From positions 1-12,280 of the forward strand of contig JAUXNZ010000214.1 in the NCBI GenBank assembly GCA_030682595.1: a DNA stretch of 12,280 nucleotides, given 5' to 3'. The notes below the pieces were generated by a model, which was not told the DNA's origin, did no database searches, and saw only the letters and a program-made list of their open reading frames with translations. Position 1 is the stretch's first letter; every line of letters begins with the position of its first letter. This DNA comes from Rhodocyclaceae bacterium (GTDB lineage: Bacteria > Pseudomonadota > Gammaproteobacteria > Burkholderiales > Rhodocyclaceae). Shown in pieces: positions 1-6,166 of this stretch. The translations under genes and the position numbers were made by a program.

Positions 1-226
1 CCTGGTAGCGCGGCTGGTTGAGCACGAAATCCTTCTTCAGCGGCCGGTGCGTGCAATCCATGCCGGGCTGGCCGGTGTCCTCGTAACGCCACTCGTCGAA
101 CAGGTAGGGGCCGAAGCCGGAGCGCTTGATCGACTTGAGGAACTGTTTGGGGATGATCGCGTCGGTATCGACGTTGGCGCGGTCGAGCGGGCAGACCAGG
201 CCATTGAGTTGAGTGAATGGTTTCAT
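1..226 (-). CDS. leuD: 3-isopropylmalate dehydratase small subunit (partial, C-terminus beyond window)
   Basis: Small subunit of isopropylmalate isomerase, which with LeuC converts 2-isopropylmalate to 3-isopropylmalate in leucine synthesis in the cytoplasm. About 75 N-terminal residues are present, beginning MKPFTQLNGLVCPLDRAN and continuing with VDTDAIIPKQFLKSI and a GPYLFDEWRYED stretch, all hallmarks of LeuD. The DRANVDTDAIIPKQFL block belongs to the swivelling domain that helps bind substrate. The ATG is at 226, two bases after the leuC stop codon, so the pair is surely co-transcribed and translation is probably coupled. The rest of the gene lies to the left of the window. Identification is firm; only the missing C-terminus prevents judging whether the gene is intact. 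Confidence 0.95.
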   Translation of the reverse strand, partial: MKPFTQLNGLVCPLDRANVDTDAIIPKQFLKSIKRSGFGPYLFDEWRYEDTGQPGMDCTHRPLKKDFVLNQPRYQ

Positions 227-228
227 GA

Positions 229-1644
229 TTAAAACTCGCGAATATCTACAAAATGGCCGGCGATGGCGGCAGCGGCGGCCATCGCGGGGCTGACGAGGTG
301 GGTGCGGCCGCCCGCGCCCTGGCGTCCCTCGAAGTTGCGGTTCGAGGTCGAGGCGCAGCGCTCGCCCGGCGCCAGGCGGTCGGCGTTCATGGCCAGGCAC
401 ATCGAGCAACCGGGCTCGCGCCACTCGAAACCGGCGGCGACGAAGACCTTGTCCAGCCCTTCGGCCTCGGCCTGGCGCTTGACGATGCCCGAGCCCGGCA
501 CGACGAGCACCTGCTTGACGCTGGCCGCCTTTTGCCGGCCTTTGGCGACAACCGCGGCGGCGCGCAGGTCTTCAATCCGGGAATTGGTACAACTACCGAT
601 AAAGACCTTGTCGACCGGGATGGCGGTGATCGGCGTGTCGGCGGCGAGGCCCATGTAGTGCAGCGCGCGCTCGATGCCGGCGCGTTTCTGCGGATCCGCC
701 TCATTGGCCGGATTCGGCACGCGCCCACCCACGGCCAACACCTGCTCGGGCGAGGTGCCCCAGGTCACCTGCGGCTGAATGCTCGCGGCATCGAGTGCGA
801 CGACAGCATCGAACTTAGCGTCGGCGTCGGTCGTCAGCGTGCGCCAGTAGGCGACCGCCCTGTCCCAGTCGGCACCCTTGGGCGCCAGCGGACGGCCCTT
901 GAGATAATCGAAGGTCTTGTCGTCGGGCGCGATGAGGCCGGCGCGCGCGCCGCCCTCGATGGCCAGGTTGCAGACCGTCATGCGGCCTTCGATCGACAGG
1001 TCACGAATCGCGGCACCGCCGAACTCGATGGCATAACCCGTGCCGCCGGCCGTGCCGATCTTGCCGATGATGGCCAGCGCGATGTCCTTCGCCGTCACGC
1101 CAGCGCCGACTTTTCCGTCCACTTTGATCAGCATGCGTTTGGAACGTTTGGCGACCAGCGTCTGCGTGGCAAGCACGTGCTCGACCTCGGAGGTGCCGAT
1201 GCCATGCGCCAGCGCGCCGAAGGCGCCGTGCGTCGAGGTGTGGCTGTCGCCGCAGACCACGGTCATGCCGGGCAGCGTCGCGCCGTTTTCCGGGCCGATC
1301 ACATGGATGATGCCCTGGTTGGCATGCTTGAACGGAAAATACACCAGCGCGCCGAAGTCCTTGATGTTGGCGTCGAGCGTCTCGATCTGCAAGCGCGAGA
1401 TCGGGTCCTTCAGGCCGCTATCCGCATCGTCCCAGTGGTCGGTCGGCGTGTTGTGGTCGGCCGTGGCGACCACGCTGCTCGCGCGCCACGGCTTGCGGCC
1501 GGCGATGCGCAGCCCCTCGAAAGCCTGCGGGCTGGTCACCTCGTGCATCAGGTGGCGGTCGATGTAGATCAAACACGTCCCGTCGCTCTCCTCGCGGACG
1601 ACGTGCGAATCCCAGAGTTTGTCGTAAAGCGTCTTGCCGGTCAT
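229..1644 (-). CDS. leuC: 3-isopropylmalate dehydratase large subunit
   Basis: Large, iron-sulfur subunit of isopropylmalate isomerase (aconitase superfamily). The 471 residues match the usual length. The three [4Fe-4S] ligand cysteines are visible: C352 in FIGSCTNSRIEDL, and C413 and C416 in GCSMCLAMN. Other family blocks are DHNTPT (about 63-68), VVCGDSHTSTHGAFGALAHG (129-148) and CASTSNRNFEGRQG (430-443). In other bacteria the LeuC/LeuD enzyme family can also isomerise citramalate, which matters because cimA lies 7 kb away. The start is supported by a GAGGA ribosome site upstream of the ATG at 1644 and by a candidate promoter at 1675-1703. leuD follows after 2 bp. A long antisense reading frame covers the gene but is a GC-driven shadow. 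Confidence 0.97.
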   Translation of the reverse strand: MTGKTLYDKLWDSHVVREESDGTCLIYIDRHLMHEVTSPQAFEGLRIAGRKPWRASSVVATADHNTPTDHWDDADSGLKDPISRLQIETLDANIKDFGALVYFPFKHANQGIIHVIGPENGATLPGMTVVCGDSHTSTHGAFGALAHGIGTSEVEHVLATQTLVAKRSKRMLIKVDGKVGAGVTAKDIALAIIGKIGTAGGTGYAIEFGGAAIRDLSIEGRMTVCNLAIEGGARAGLIAPDDKTFDYLKGRPLAPKGADWDRAVAYWRTLTTDADAKFDAVVALDAASIQPQVTWGTSPEQVLAVGGRVPNPANEADPQKRAGIERALHYMGLAADTPITAIPVDKVFIGSCTNSRIEDLRAAAVVAKGRQKAASVKQVLVVPGSGIVKRQAEAEGLDKVFVAAGFEWREPGCSMCLAMNADRLAPGERCASTSNRNFEGRQGAGGRTHLVSPAMAAAAAIAGHFVDIREF

Positions 1645-1674
1645 GGCGGTCTTTCCTCGTTCGGATAATGACGC

Positions 1675-1703
1675 ATCCTAGCGAAACCTGGGTACCCTAA
1701 CAA
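1675..1703 (-). promoter_or_regulatory. Candidate sigma70 promoter for leuCD
   Basis: On the minus strand TTGTTA (1698-1703) and TAGGAT (1675-1680) are separated by exactly 17 bp; each matches 4 of 6 consensus bases. The predicted start lies about 25 bases before the leuC ATG, just ahead of its GAGGA ribosome site. The -35 box is only 13 bp from the first repeat of the adjacent regulator's putative operator, so cross-regulation is possible. This is inferred from consensus only. Confidence 0.5.
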
Positions 1704-1708
1704 GGAGG

Positions 1709-1737
1709 TTGTTTATACTAGTACCAGCACTAATACC
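1709..1737 (+). promoter_or_regulatory. Promoter with direct-repeat operator for the XRE regulator
   Basis: Two 9-bp direct repeats, ACTAGTACC (1717-1725) and ACTAATACC (1729-1737), are 8/9 identical with a 12-bp period. They overlap a plausible plus-strand promoter: TTGTTT (1709-1714), a 16-bp spacer and TAATAC (1731-1736). One repeat fills the spacer and the other covers the -10 box, the expected arrangement for autorepression by the regulator encoded just downstream. The repeat is seen directly; its role as operator is inference. Confidence 0.5.
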
Positions 1738-1750
1738 TTAGGAACCGATC

Positions 1751-2542
1751 ATGGATACCCGTCGCAAGGAACTCGGCGAATTTCTTAGCACATTGCGCGG
1801 CCGGCACGCGCCGGAAGAATTCGGCTTCCCCGCTGGCAGCCGACGCCGCGCGCCCGGGCTGCGCCGCGAGGAAGTCGCGCAACTCGCCGGTATCAGCCCC
1901 ACTTGGTACGCGTGGATCGAGCAGGGACGCAGCGTCAATGTCTCGGCCGACGTACTCGCCCGCCTCGCGCAGGGTCTGCACCTGACACCGAGCGAGCGCG
2001 CCTACCTGTTCGAGCTGGCCGGCCGGCGCGATCCGCTCGACGCGCCGCCGGACGTCGATACCGTCTCCGCCACGCTCATCGCGCTACTGCGCGACATCAA
2101 GGTACCCGCCTATCTCATGGGGCGCAGCTGGAACCTGCTGGCATGGAACAAGCCCGCCGAGAAACTCTTCGCCGGCTGGCTCGACCAGCCACCCTCACCC
2201 GGCGAAGCGCCGCGCAATCTGCTGCGCTTCGTCTTCCTGCACCCGACCGCGCGCAGCCTGATCGTCGACTGGGAAGCACGCGCGCGGCGCATCACGGCGG
2301 AGTTCCGCGCCGACTGCCGCAACCGGCTCGATGAGCCGGCCGTGCAAAGCCTGATCGCGGAACTGCGGCAGGAAAGCCCGGACTTCGCCCGCTTCTGGAA
2401 ACAGCACGACGTGCTCGAACGCCAGGGCGGCACGCGCGCCTTCAACGACCCGAAACGCGACATCGTGACCTATCAGCAGGTCACGCTCCATCCCGTCGAC
2501 CAGGAACACATCAAGCTGGTGCTGCTGAAACCGGATAGCTGA
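1751..2542 (+). CDS. XRE-family transcriptional regulator with MmyB-like ligand-binding domain
   Basis: A cytoplasmic DNA-binding regulator of 263 residues. The N-terminal helix-turn-helix lies around residues 37-60 (LRREEVAQLAGIS followed by WYAWIEQGR), the typical signature of this group. The remainder matches the MmyB-like, PAS-related ligand-binding domain: GRSWNLLAWN near 124-133, RNLLRFVFLHP near 155-165, then FARFWKQHDV near 212-221. The ATG at 1751 has an AGGA ribosome site 7 bases upstream. The gene is divergent from leuC and stands alone; members of this family often sit beside a short-chain dehydrogenase they control, but none is present here. Direct repeats over its promoter suggest autoregulation. 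The family is confident; the ligand and targets are unknown. Confidence 0.9.
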   Translation: MDTRRKELGEFLSTLRGRHAPEEFGFPAGSRRRAPGLRREEVAQLAGISPTWYAWIEQGRSVNVSADVLARLAQGLHLTPSERAYLFELAGRRDPLDAPPDVDTVSATLIALLRDIKVPAYLMGRSWNLLAWNKPAEKLFAGWLDQPPSPGEAPRNLLRFVFLHPTARSLIVDWEARARRITAEFRADCRNRLDEPAVQSLIAELRQESPDFARFWKQHDVLERQGGTRAFNDPKRDIVTYQQVTLHPVDQEHIKLVLLKPDS

Positions 2543-2555
2543 GCAGAAAAATGTA

Positions 2556-2578
2556 AGTCAGTCTTTGCGAGACGGCAG
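2556..2578. repeat. 23-bp repeat, copy A
   Basis: This stretch, starting AGTCAGTCTT and ending GAGACGGCAG, matches 7575-7597 at 22 of 23 positions in the same orientation. The only difference is T versus G at the eleventh base. Copy A lies in non-coding sequence just after the XRE gene; copy B spans the stop codon of the DUF454 gene. Flanking sequence does not align, so the identity is confined to these 23 bp. Read on the minus strand both copies end in LPSR(K/Q)D plus a stop. Confidence 0.55.
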
Positions 2579-2633
2579 GTTGGTGCCCACTGCCGCCATT
2601 CGGCGCCTTCAAGGTTCAACGGCAGGTAACCGA

Positions 2634-2651
2634 GTCGAGCAGTCGCTCGAC
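2634..2651. repeat. Perfect inverted repeat just downstream of the ArsR-rhodanese gene
   Basis: GTCGAGC, the four bases AGTC, then GCTCGAC form a perfect 7-bp stem ending 8 bp from the stop codon of the ArsR-rhodanese gene. It could end transcription of that gene, but no T-run follows on either strand. The 16-bp core matches the palindrome in the ArsR promoter (3381-3396) at 12 of 16 positions, including the same AGTC centre, so a second regulator binding site is an alternative. Confidence 0.4.
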
Positions 2652-2659
2652 GGGGCCAC

Positions 2660-3325
2660 TCACCTCACGGGAGCCATTCCCCACTCGGCGACACCCTCCG
2701 GCAGGTGGATTGCCTCGAAACCTTTTTGCCTGAGCAACTCGACGGCGTCCTTCGCCATCAGGCAATACGGGCCACGGCAATAGGCAACAATGGTTTTGTC
2801 CTTAGGCAACTCCGAGAGTTGCGACTTGAGCTTATCGATCGGCATCGATTGTGCGTAAGGCAAGTGCGCCGCTTCGAACTCCTCGGTTGGACGAACGTCG
2901 AGCACAATCACCTCGCCCTTGCGTGCCGCCCTGACCAGCGCGTCGCGATCCTTGGGCTTCAGCTCCTTGGGAGCATTCGTGATTTGGGTGAGCGCCATTT
3001 GCAGCTCAACCAGTCGGTCTTCCGCCAGTGAGCGAATCGCCACCCAGAACTCGGCAACCTCACGGTTGGCAATCCGATAATAAATGTTCTTGCCGCTGCG
3101 CTCGGTCTCGACCAGATGAGCCGAGCGCAGCTCGCGCAAATGTGCGCTGGCCAGCTTCATACTGATTGCCGCCTCCCTGGCCAGGGTTTCAACCGTCTTT
3201 TCCCCCTGGCAAAGCAGTTCGATCAATTCAAGCCGTTTCGGGCTGCTGGACGCCTTGCCGATGCGGGCCACCTGCTCATACAGGATGTCCTTGACGCGAC
3301 GGGTATCGATTTTCGTGGAAGCCAT
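2660..3325 (-). CDS. ArsR-family regulator fused to a rhodanese domain
   Basis: A 221-residue two-domain regulator. Residues about 14-90 form an ArsR/SmtB winged helix (SMKLASAHLRELRSAHLVE as recognition region, then a YYRIAN wing). Residues about 128-221 form a rhodanese domain with DVRPTEEFEAAHLPYA and the active-site loop CRGPYC (C183, C188). C39 lies in the winged helix at ELLCQGE, where BigR/SqrR-type persulfide sensors carry a redox cysteine; the second cysteine of that pair is not evident. The rhodanese part may supply the sensing thiol. I chose the ATG at 3325 because family alignment begins there; an ATG at 3361 would add 12 residues, and neither has a strong ribosome site. The gene is divergent from a sulfur operon and is probably its repressor. 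Confidence 0.9.
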   Translation of the reverse strand: MASTKIDTRRVKDILYEQVARIGKASSSPKRLELIELLCQGEKTVETLAREAAISMKLASAHLRELRSAHLVETERSGKNIYYRIANREVAEFWVAIRSLAEDRLVELQMALTQITNAPKELKPKDRDALVRAARKGEVIVLDVRPTEEFEAAHLPYAQSMPIDKLKSQLSELPKDKTIVAYCRGPYCLMAKDAVELLRQKGFEAIHLPEGVAEWGMAPVR

Positions 3326-3349
3326 GGTGCGAATCTTATCGGAGGATTG

Positions 3350-3378
3350 TTGACAGGTCATCCACTTGTGAATACATT
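3350..3378 (+). promoter_or_regulatory. Promoter of the DsrE-TauE-MFS-desulfurase operon
   Basis: A perfect -35 box TTGACA (3350-3355), a 17-bp spacer and TACATT (3373-3378, 4 of 6 matches) form the best promoter in the window. Transcription would start near 3385, inside the palindrome at 3381-3396, so a bound repressor would block it directly. The strength is inferred from consensus match only. Confidence 0.65.
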
Positions 3379-3403
3379 AGTCTAACAGTCGTTAGAATGT
3401 TAA
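3374..3403 (-). promoter_or_regulatory. Candidate promoter of the ArsR-rhodanese gene
   Basis: On the minus strand TTAACA (3398-3403) and TAATGT (3374-3379) are separated by 18 bp. The spacer contains the palindrome at 3381-3396, so this promoter overlaps the plus-strand one back to back and one operator could control both. The boxes are moderate matches, so the call is tentative. Confidence 0.45.
3381..3396. promoter_or_regulatory. Palindromic operator between the ArsR gene and the sulfur operon
   Basis: TCTAACAGTCGTTAGA is a perfect inverted repeat with 6-bp arms around AGTC. It covers the predicted start site of the plus-strand operon and lies between the -35 and -10 boxes of the minus-strand promoter. 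ArsR-family dimers bind such interrupted palindromes; assignment to this regulator is inferred from position. Confidence 0.6.
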
Positions 3404-3420
3404 TCTATCAGGAGGCGTTC

Positions 3421-3483
3421 ATGATCAAGTCGCTTGTCGTTACAGTCGTATTGGTTTTCAGCGCCCGGGGGCAAGTGACATGA
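3421..3483 (+). CDS. 20-codon leader ORF upstream of the DsrE-like gene
   Basis: This encodes MIKSLVVTVVLVFSARGQVT. It has the best ribosome site in the operon, AGGAGG at 3410-3415, five bases before the ATG, and its stop overlaps the next start as ATGA (3480-3483). The DsrE-like gene has only a weak site of its own, so this ORF may load ribosomes for it. The peptide looks like the start of a signal peptide or a membrane segment: a lysine, then a hydrophobic run. It may be the remnant of an exported protein lost by deletion, or a real coupling peptide. No function is recognised. Confidence 0.5.
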   Translation: MIKSLVVTVVLVFSARGQVT

Positions 3484-3830
3484 CCGCGACCTTGTTCATC
3501 CTCAACGACTCACCCTACGGCACCGAACGCAGCTACAACGGCCTGCGTCTCGCCAAGGCGCTCGCGAAGCAGCCCGATCAACAAGTGCGCGTGTTCCTCA
3601 TGGGCGATGCCGTCGCCTGCGCCAAGGCCGGCCAGAAGGTGCCGGAAGGCTATTACAACGCTGGCGACATGGTGAAGATGGTCGCGGCGACTGGTGTGGT
3701 CGGCCTATGCGCCACCTGTCTCGCTGCACGCGGCATAACGGACGACGAACTGGTGCCGGGTGCCTTGCGCAAGACGCTTGTCGACCTGGCGGCCTGGACC
3801 GCCGAGGCGGACAAGGTGCTGGTGTTCTGA
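3480..3830 (+). CDS. DsrE-family sulfur-relay protein
   Basis: A 116-residue cytoplasmic protein of the DsrE/YchN-like family, small proteins that carry persulfide sulfur on a cysteine. The start (TATLFILNDSPYGTERSYNG) is the typical first strand and loop. VRVFLMGDAVACAKAGQKVP and the cysteine-bearing GLCATCLAARGI (C77, C80) follow, the latter at the usual carrier position. C47 is a further cysteine. The length fits the family. The start at 3480 overlaps the stop of the 20-codon ORF, and the TauE/SafE gene starts two bases after the stop. With an ArsR-rhodanese regulator upstream and an exporter and desulfurase downstream, a role in sulfane-sulfur handling is likely. The partner proteins are not known. 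Confidence 0.9.
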   Translation: MTATLFILNDSPYGTERSYNGLRLAKALAKQPDQQVRVFLMGDAVACAKAGQKVPEGYYNAGDMVKMVAATGVVGLCATCLAARGITDDELVPGALRKTLVDLAAWTAEADKVLVF

Positions 3831-3832
3831 CG

Positions 3833-4603
3833 GTGTTGATCCTCGCCATCCTCGCCGGCGCTGCCACCGGTATCGTGCTTGGCCTGTTCGGCAGCGGCGG
3901 TTCGATCATCGCCATGCCGGCACTGATGCTTTTGCTCAATGTCGAGGCAAAATCAGCCATTGCCATGAGCCTTGGCATTGTCGCCGTTACCGCGACGATC
4001 ACCGCCTGGGATCACTGGCGGCGGCATAACGTCGATGTGCGCGTGGCGGCGGTGTTCGGGTTGTTCGGCATCATTGGCACCTTCGCCGGCGCGAAAGTCG
4101 GCGTCGTCACGCCGGTGGTCGTGCAGCTCGTGCTGTTCGCGCTGGTGATGTACGCGGCGGCGTGGAAAATGCTGAAGCCGACGCTGGTACCGCAACTTTC
4201 TGGCGCGGGAGGCCTGCCGCCGCCGGAACGGAACGTCGAGGTACGCATGGGCCACATTGCCGCCCACGGCATCGGCGTCGGCGTGCTGACCGGCGTGGTC
4301 GGCGTCGGCGGCGGCTTCCTCATCGTGCCGGCGCTGGCGCTGCTCTCGGGTCTGCGTATGAAACTCGCCAGTGGCACCTCGCTAGCCATTGTCGCCGCCA
4401 AGTCCTACGCGGGCTTCTGCGGCTACCTCGGCGCGGTAGCCATCGACTGGAGCATCATGGGTTCGTTTACCGCCGTCACCATCGCCGGAAGCTTCGCCGG
4501 CACCCGCATCGCCCATCGTTTCTCGCAGGAAACGCTCAAGCGCGGCTTCGGCGGTTTTCTGGTGATCGTCGCCACCTACATCCTGATCAAGAGCACGCTA
4601 TGA
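3833..4603 (+). CDS. TauE/SafE-family sulfite/anion exporter
   Basis: A membrane protein of 256 residues, normal for TauE/SafE (DUF81) permeases, which are thought to export sulfite, sulfoacetate or other sulfur anions. The two-fold internal repeat is clear: GLFGSGGSIIAMPALML near the N-terminus and GVVGVGGGFLIVPALALL in the second half, each starting a hydrophobic hairpin, with a soluble linker between. About eight hydrophobic segments are seen. The chosen start is GTG at 3833, two bases after the DsrE-like stop; TTG at 3836 is an alternative and there is no strong ribosome site, suggesting coupling. The stop overlaps the next ATG as ATGA (4600-4603). The substrate is inferred from context; sulfite or a product of sulfur oxidation is plausible. 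Confidence 0.9.
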   Translation: MLILAILAGAATGIVLGLFGSGGSIIAMPALMLLLNVEAKSAIAMSLGIVAVTATITAWDHWRRHNVDVRVAAVFGLFGIIGTFAGAKVGVVTPVVVQLVLFALVMYAAAWKMLKPTLVPQLSGAGGLPPPERNVEVRMGHIAAHGIGVGVLTGVVGVGGGFLIVPALALLSGLRMKLASGTSLAIVAAKSYAGFCGYLGAVAIDWSIMGSFTAVTIAGSFAGTRIAHRFSQETLKRGFGGFLVIVATYILIKSTL

Positions 4604-4926
4604 GTCCGGTCAAGGTGATTTCCCAGCAGCCGCCCGGCGGGCGCTGCACGCTCTACACCCGCTACGCCGACGCCATCGCGGAAACGCTCGGCTGGTCGCA
4701 TCGCATCGTCCATGACGAATGCCGCGACGCCCACGGCGACGGCTTCCCGAGCCTGTGGATACGCGATATCGCCATCCAGCCGGACGACGGCGTAATCCTG
4801 TCTCCCGACGACATCTGCACCTTTTTGCGCCAGCAGGGCGAACCGGAAAAGCGCATCGATACCCTCCGGATCCGCTTGCGGGTTATCCTCGACGACTTTC
4901 TGGAAAACTGGAATCCGGGTACATGA
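4600..4926 (+). CDS. Uncharacterised 108-residue protein in the sulfur operon
   Basis: I do not recognise a named family. The 108-residue protein begins MSPVKVISQQPPGGRCTLYT. It carries three cysteines (C16, C41, C73) and a central stretch GDGFPSLWI then DIAIQPDDGVILSPDDICTFL. The order strand-CTLY-helix (RYADAIAETLG)-strand-FPS-strand suggests a small thioredoxin- or SelW-like alpha/beta fold, with FPS recalling a cis-proline loop, but this is only inference. The C-terminus is charged and helical (EPEKRIDTLRIRLRVILDDFLENW). There is no signal peptide or membrane segment. Both ends overlap neighbours by ATGA (4600-4603 and 4923-4926), so it is a true member of the operon and probably made in proportion to the exporter and the MFS protein. 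Confidence 0.75.
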   Translation: MSPVKVISQQPPGGRCTLYTRYADAIAETLGWSHRIVHDECRDAHGDGFPSLWIRDIAIQPDDGVILSPDDICTFLRQQGEPEKRIDTLRIRLRVILDDFLENWNPGT

Positions 4927-6116
4927 CACTGACGTCCGCCTCGCCGAAACACAACGTATTGCGCCTCGCCATCAGCCAGGCGCTGATGCTTTCCGCCATT
5001 GTCATGTCGATGGCGGTAGCCGGCATCCTCGGCGCGCAACTCGCGCCCGACGTTGGGCTGGCGACGCTCCCCATCGCCGCGATGGTGGTCGGCGTGGCGC
5101 TCGCCTCGCTGCCGGCCGGGCTGCTGATGCGCCGCATCGGCCGCCGCCCCGGTTTCCTGTTCGGCGCGACGGTCGGCGTGGGCGCCAGCCTGCTCGCCGC
5201 CTATGCCCTGCATGTGCAATCCTTCGCGCTGTTCGTCCTCGGCCACTTGCTGCTCGGCGCCTATCAGGGCTTCGCCAACTACTACCGCTTCGCTGCCGTC
5301 GAGGCCTCCGCGCCGGCGCAGGCCAGCCGGGCGATTTCGCTGGTGGTGGCAGGCGGCATCGTCGCCGCCTTCCTCGGGCCGCAGATCGGGCAGTGGGGAC
5401 GCGACTGGTTTCCCGCGCAACTGTTCGTCGGCGCCTACCTGATCCAGGCGGCATTGAGCGTGGCCGCGCTTTTCCTGCTCGCTGGCCTGCGCCTGCCCGC
5501 CGTGGCGTCCACGCAAGCAGGCGACGCGCGCCCGCTGGGCGAGATCGTCCGGCAGCCCGCGCTGCTCATGTCGATCTTCGGCGCCTCGGTCGGCTACTCG
5601 GCGATGATCATGGCCATGACCGCCACGCCGCTCGCCATGCTCGGTTGTGGTCTGCCGGGCACGAGCGTGACGCCCGTCATCCAGTGGCACGTCGTCGGCA
5701 TGTTCGCCCCGTCCTTCTTCACCGGCAACCTAGTCAAACGCTTCGGCGCGCCGCGCATCATGCAGATCGGCTTCGTCCTGCTGCTCGGCCACGTCGCCAT
5801 CGCCGTGTCGGGCCTCGAATTCCCGCACTTCCTGTCGGCGCTGATCCTGCTCGGGCTGGGCTGGAACTTCGCCTTCATCGGCGGCACTGCATTGCTGACA
5901 CAGACCTACCGACCCGCCGAGCAACTGAAGGTGCAGATGGTGAACGAGTTCGTCGTCTTCGGTCTCGTCGCCGTGGCTTCGCTTTCCGCCGGCTGGCTTT
6001 ATGCGCGCTTCGGCTGGGTACTGCTGAATCTGTCGATGGTGCCGCTGCTGGTCGTCGCGCTCTTGGCGGCCAGCCGCATGGCGCGCGCCGGACAGGCCGC
6101 GCCGGTGCCGGCATGA
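4923..6116 (+). CDS. MFS transporter
   Basis: An inner-membrane transporter of 397 residues with about twelve hydrophobic segments, typical of the major facilitator superfamily. Motif A between helices 2 and 3 is visible as GLLMRRIGRRPGFLFG (about 66-81). A GAYQGFANYYRFAAVEAS stretch sits around helices 4-5, and a polar central loop (about 195-207) separates the two halves. I cannot name the substrate. The start at 4923 overlaps the stop of the 108-residue gene, and the stop TGA at 6114-6116 overlaps the start of a 17-codon ORF leading to the cysteine desulfurase. The operon setting suggests a sulfur compound, thiol or conjugate as cargo, but the sequence does not show this. Confidence 0.88.
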   Translation: MTLTSASPKHNVLRLAISQALMLSAIVMSMAVAGILGAQLAPDVGLATLPIAAMVVGVALASLPAGLLMRRIGRRPGFLFGATVGVGASLLAAYALHVQSFALFVLGHLLLGAYQGFANYYRFAAVEASAPAQASRAISLVVAGGIVAAFLGPQIGQWGRDWFPAQLFVGAYLIQAALSVAALFLLAGLRLPAVASTQAGDARPLGEIVRQPALLMSIFGASVGYSAMIMAMTATPLAMLGCGLPGTSVTPVIQWHVVGMFAPSFFTGNLVKRFGAPRIMQIGFVLLLGHVAIAVSGLEFPHFLSALILLGLGWNFAFIGGTALLTQTYRPAEQLKVQMVNEFVVFGLVAVASLSAGWLYARFGWVLLNLSMVPLLVVALLAASRMARAGQAAPVPA

Positions 6117-6166
6117 AAACTCCGAACCCCCGGCGACTTGTCGGCCTGATCCGCTCGCTGCCATGA
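6113..6166 (+). CDS. 17-codon micro-ORF bridging the MFS and cysteine desulfurase genes
   Basis: This reads MKTPNPRRLVGLIRSLP. Its ATG overlaps the MFS stop (ATGA at 6113-6116) and its stop overlaps the desulfurase start (ATGA at 6163-6166), so it spans the whole gap in one frame. No ribosome site is visible before the desulfurase ATG, so terminating ribosomes carried across by this ORF would explain how that gene is translated. The basic peptide has no recognised function. A chance open frame over 17 codons is easy, but both four-base overlaps together are notable. Confidence 0.5.
   Translation: MKTPNPRRLVGLIRSLP

Noticed and set aside
253..1668. A 471-codon plus-strand open frame covering leuC
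   Set aside because: It is exactly antisense to a conserved enzyme, is rich in arginine, aspartate, glycine and alanine with no recognisable motif, and arises from high GC at third positions.
1702..1708. AAGGAGG as a ribosome site
   Set aside because: No start codon follows within a usable distance; the regulator starts at 1751 with its own AGGA site.
4662..5690. A 342-codon minus-strand open frame over the 108-residue and MFS genes
   Set aside because: It is a low-complexity histidine/arginine/glutamate-rich shadow of coding sequence; the plus-strand genes have overlaps and family motifs.
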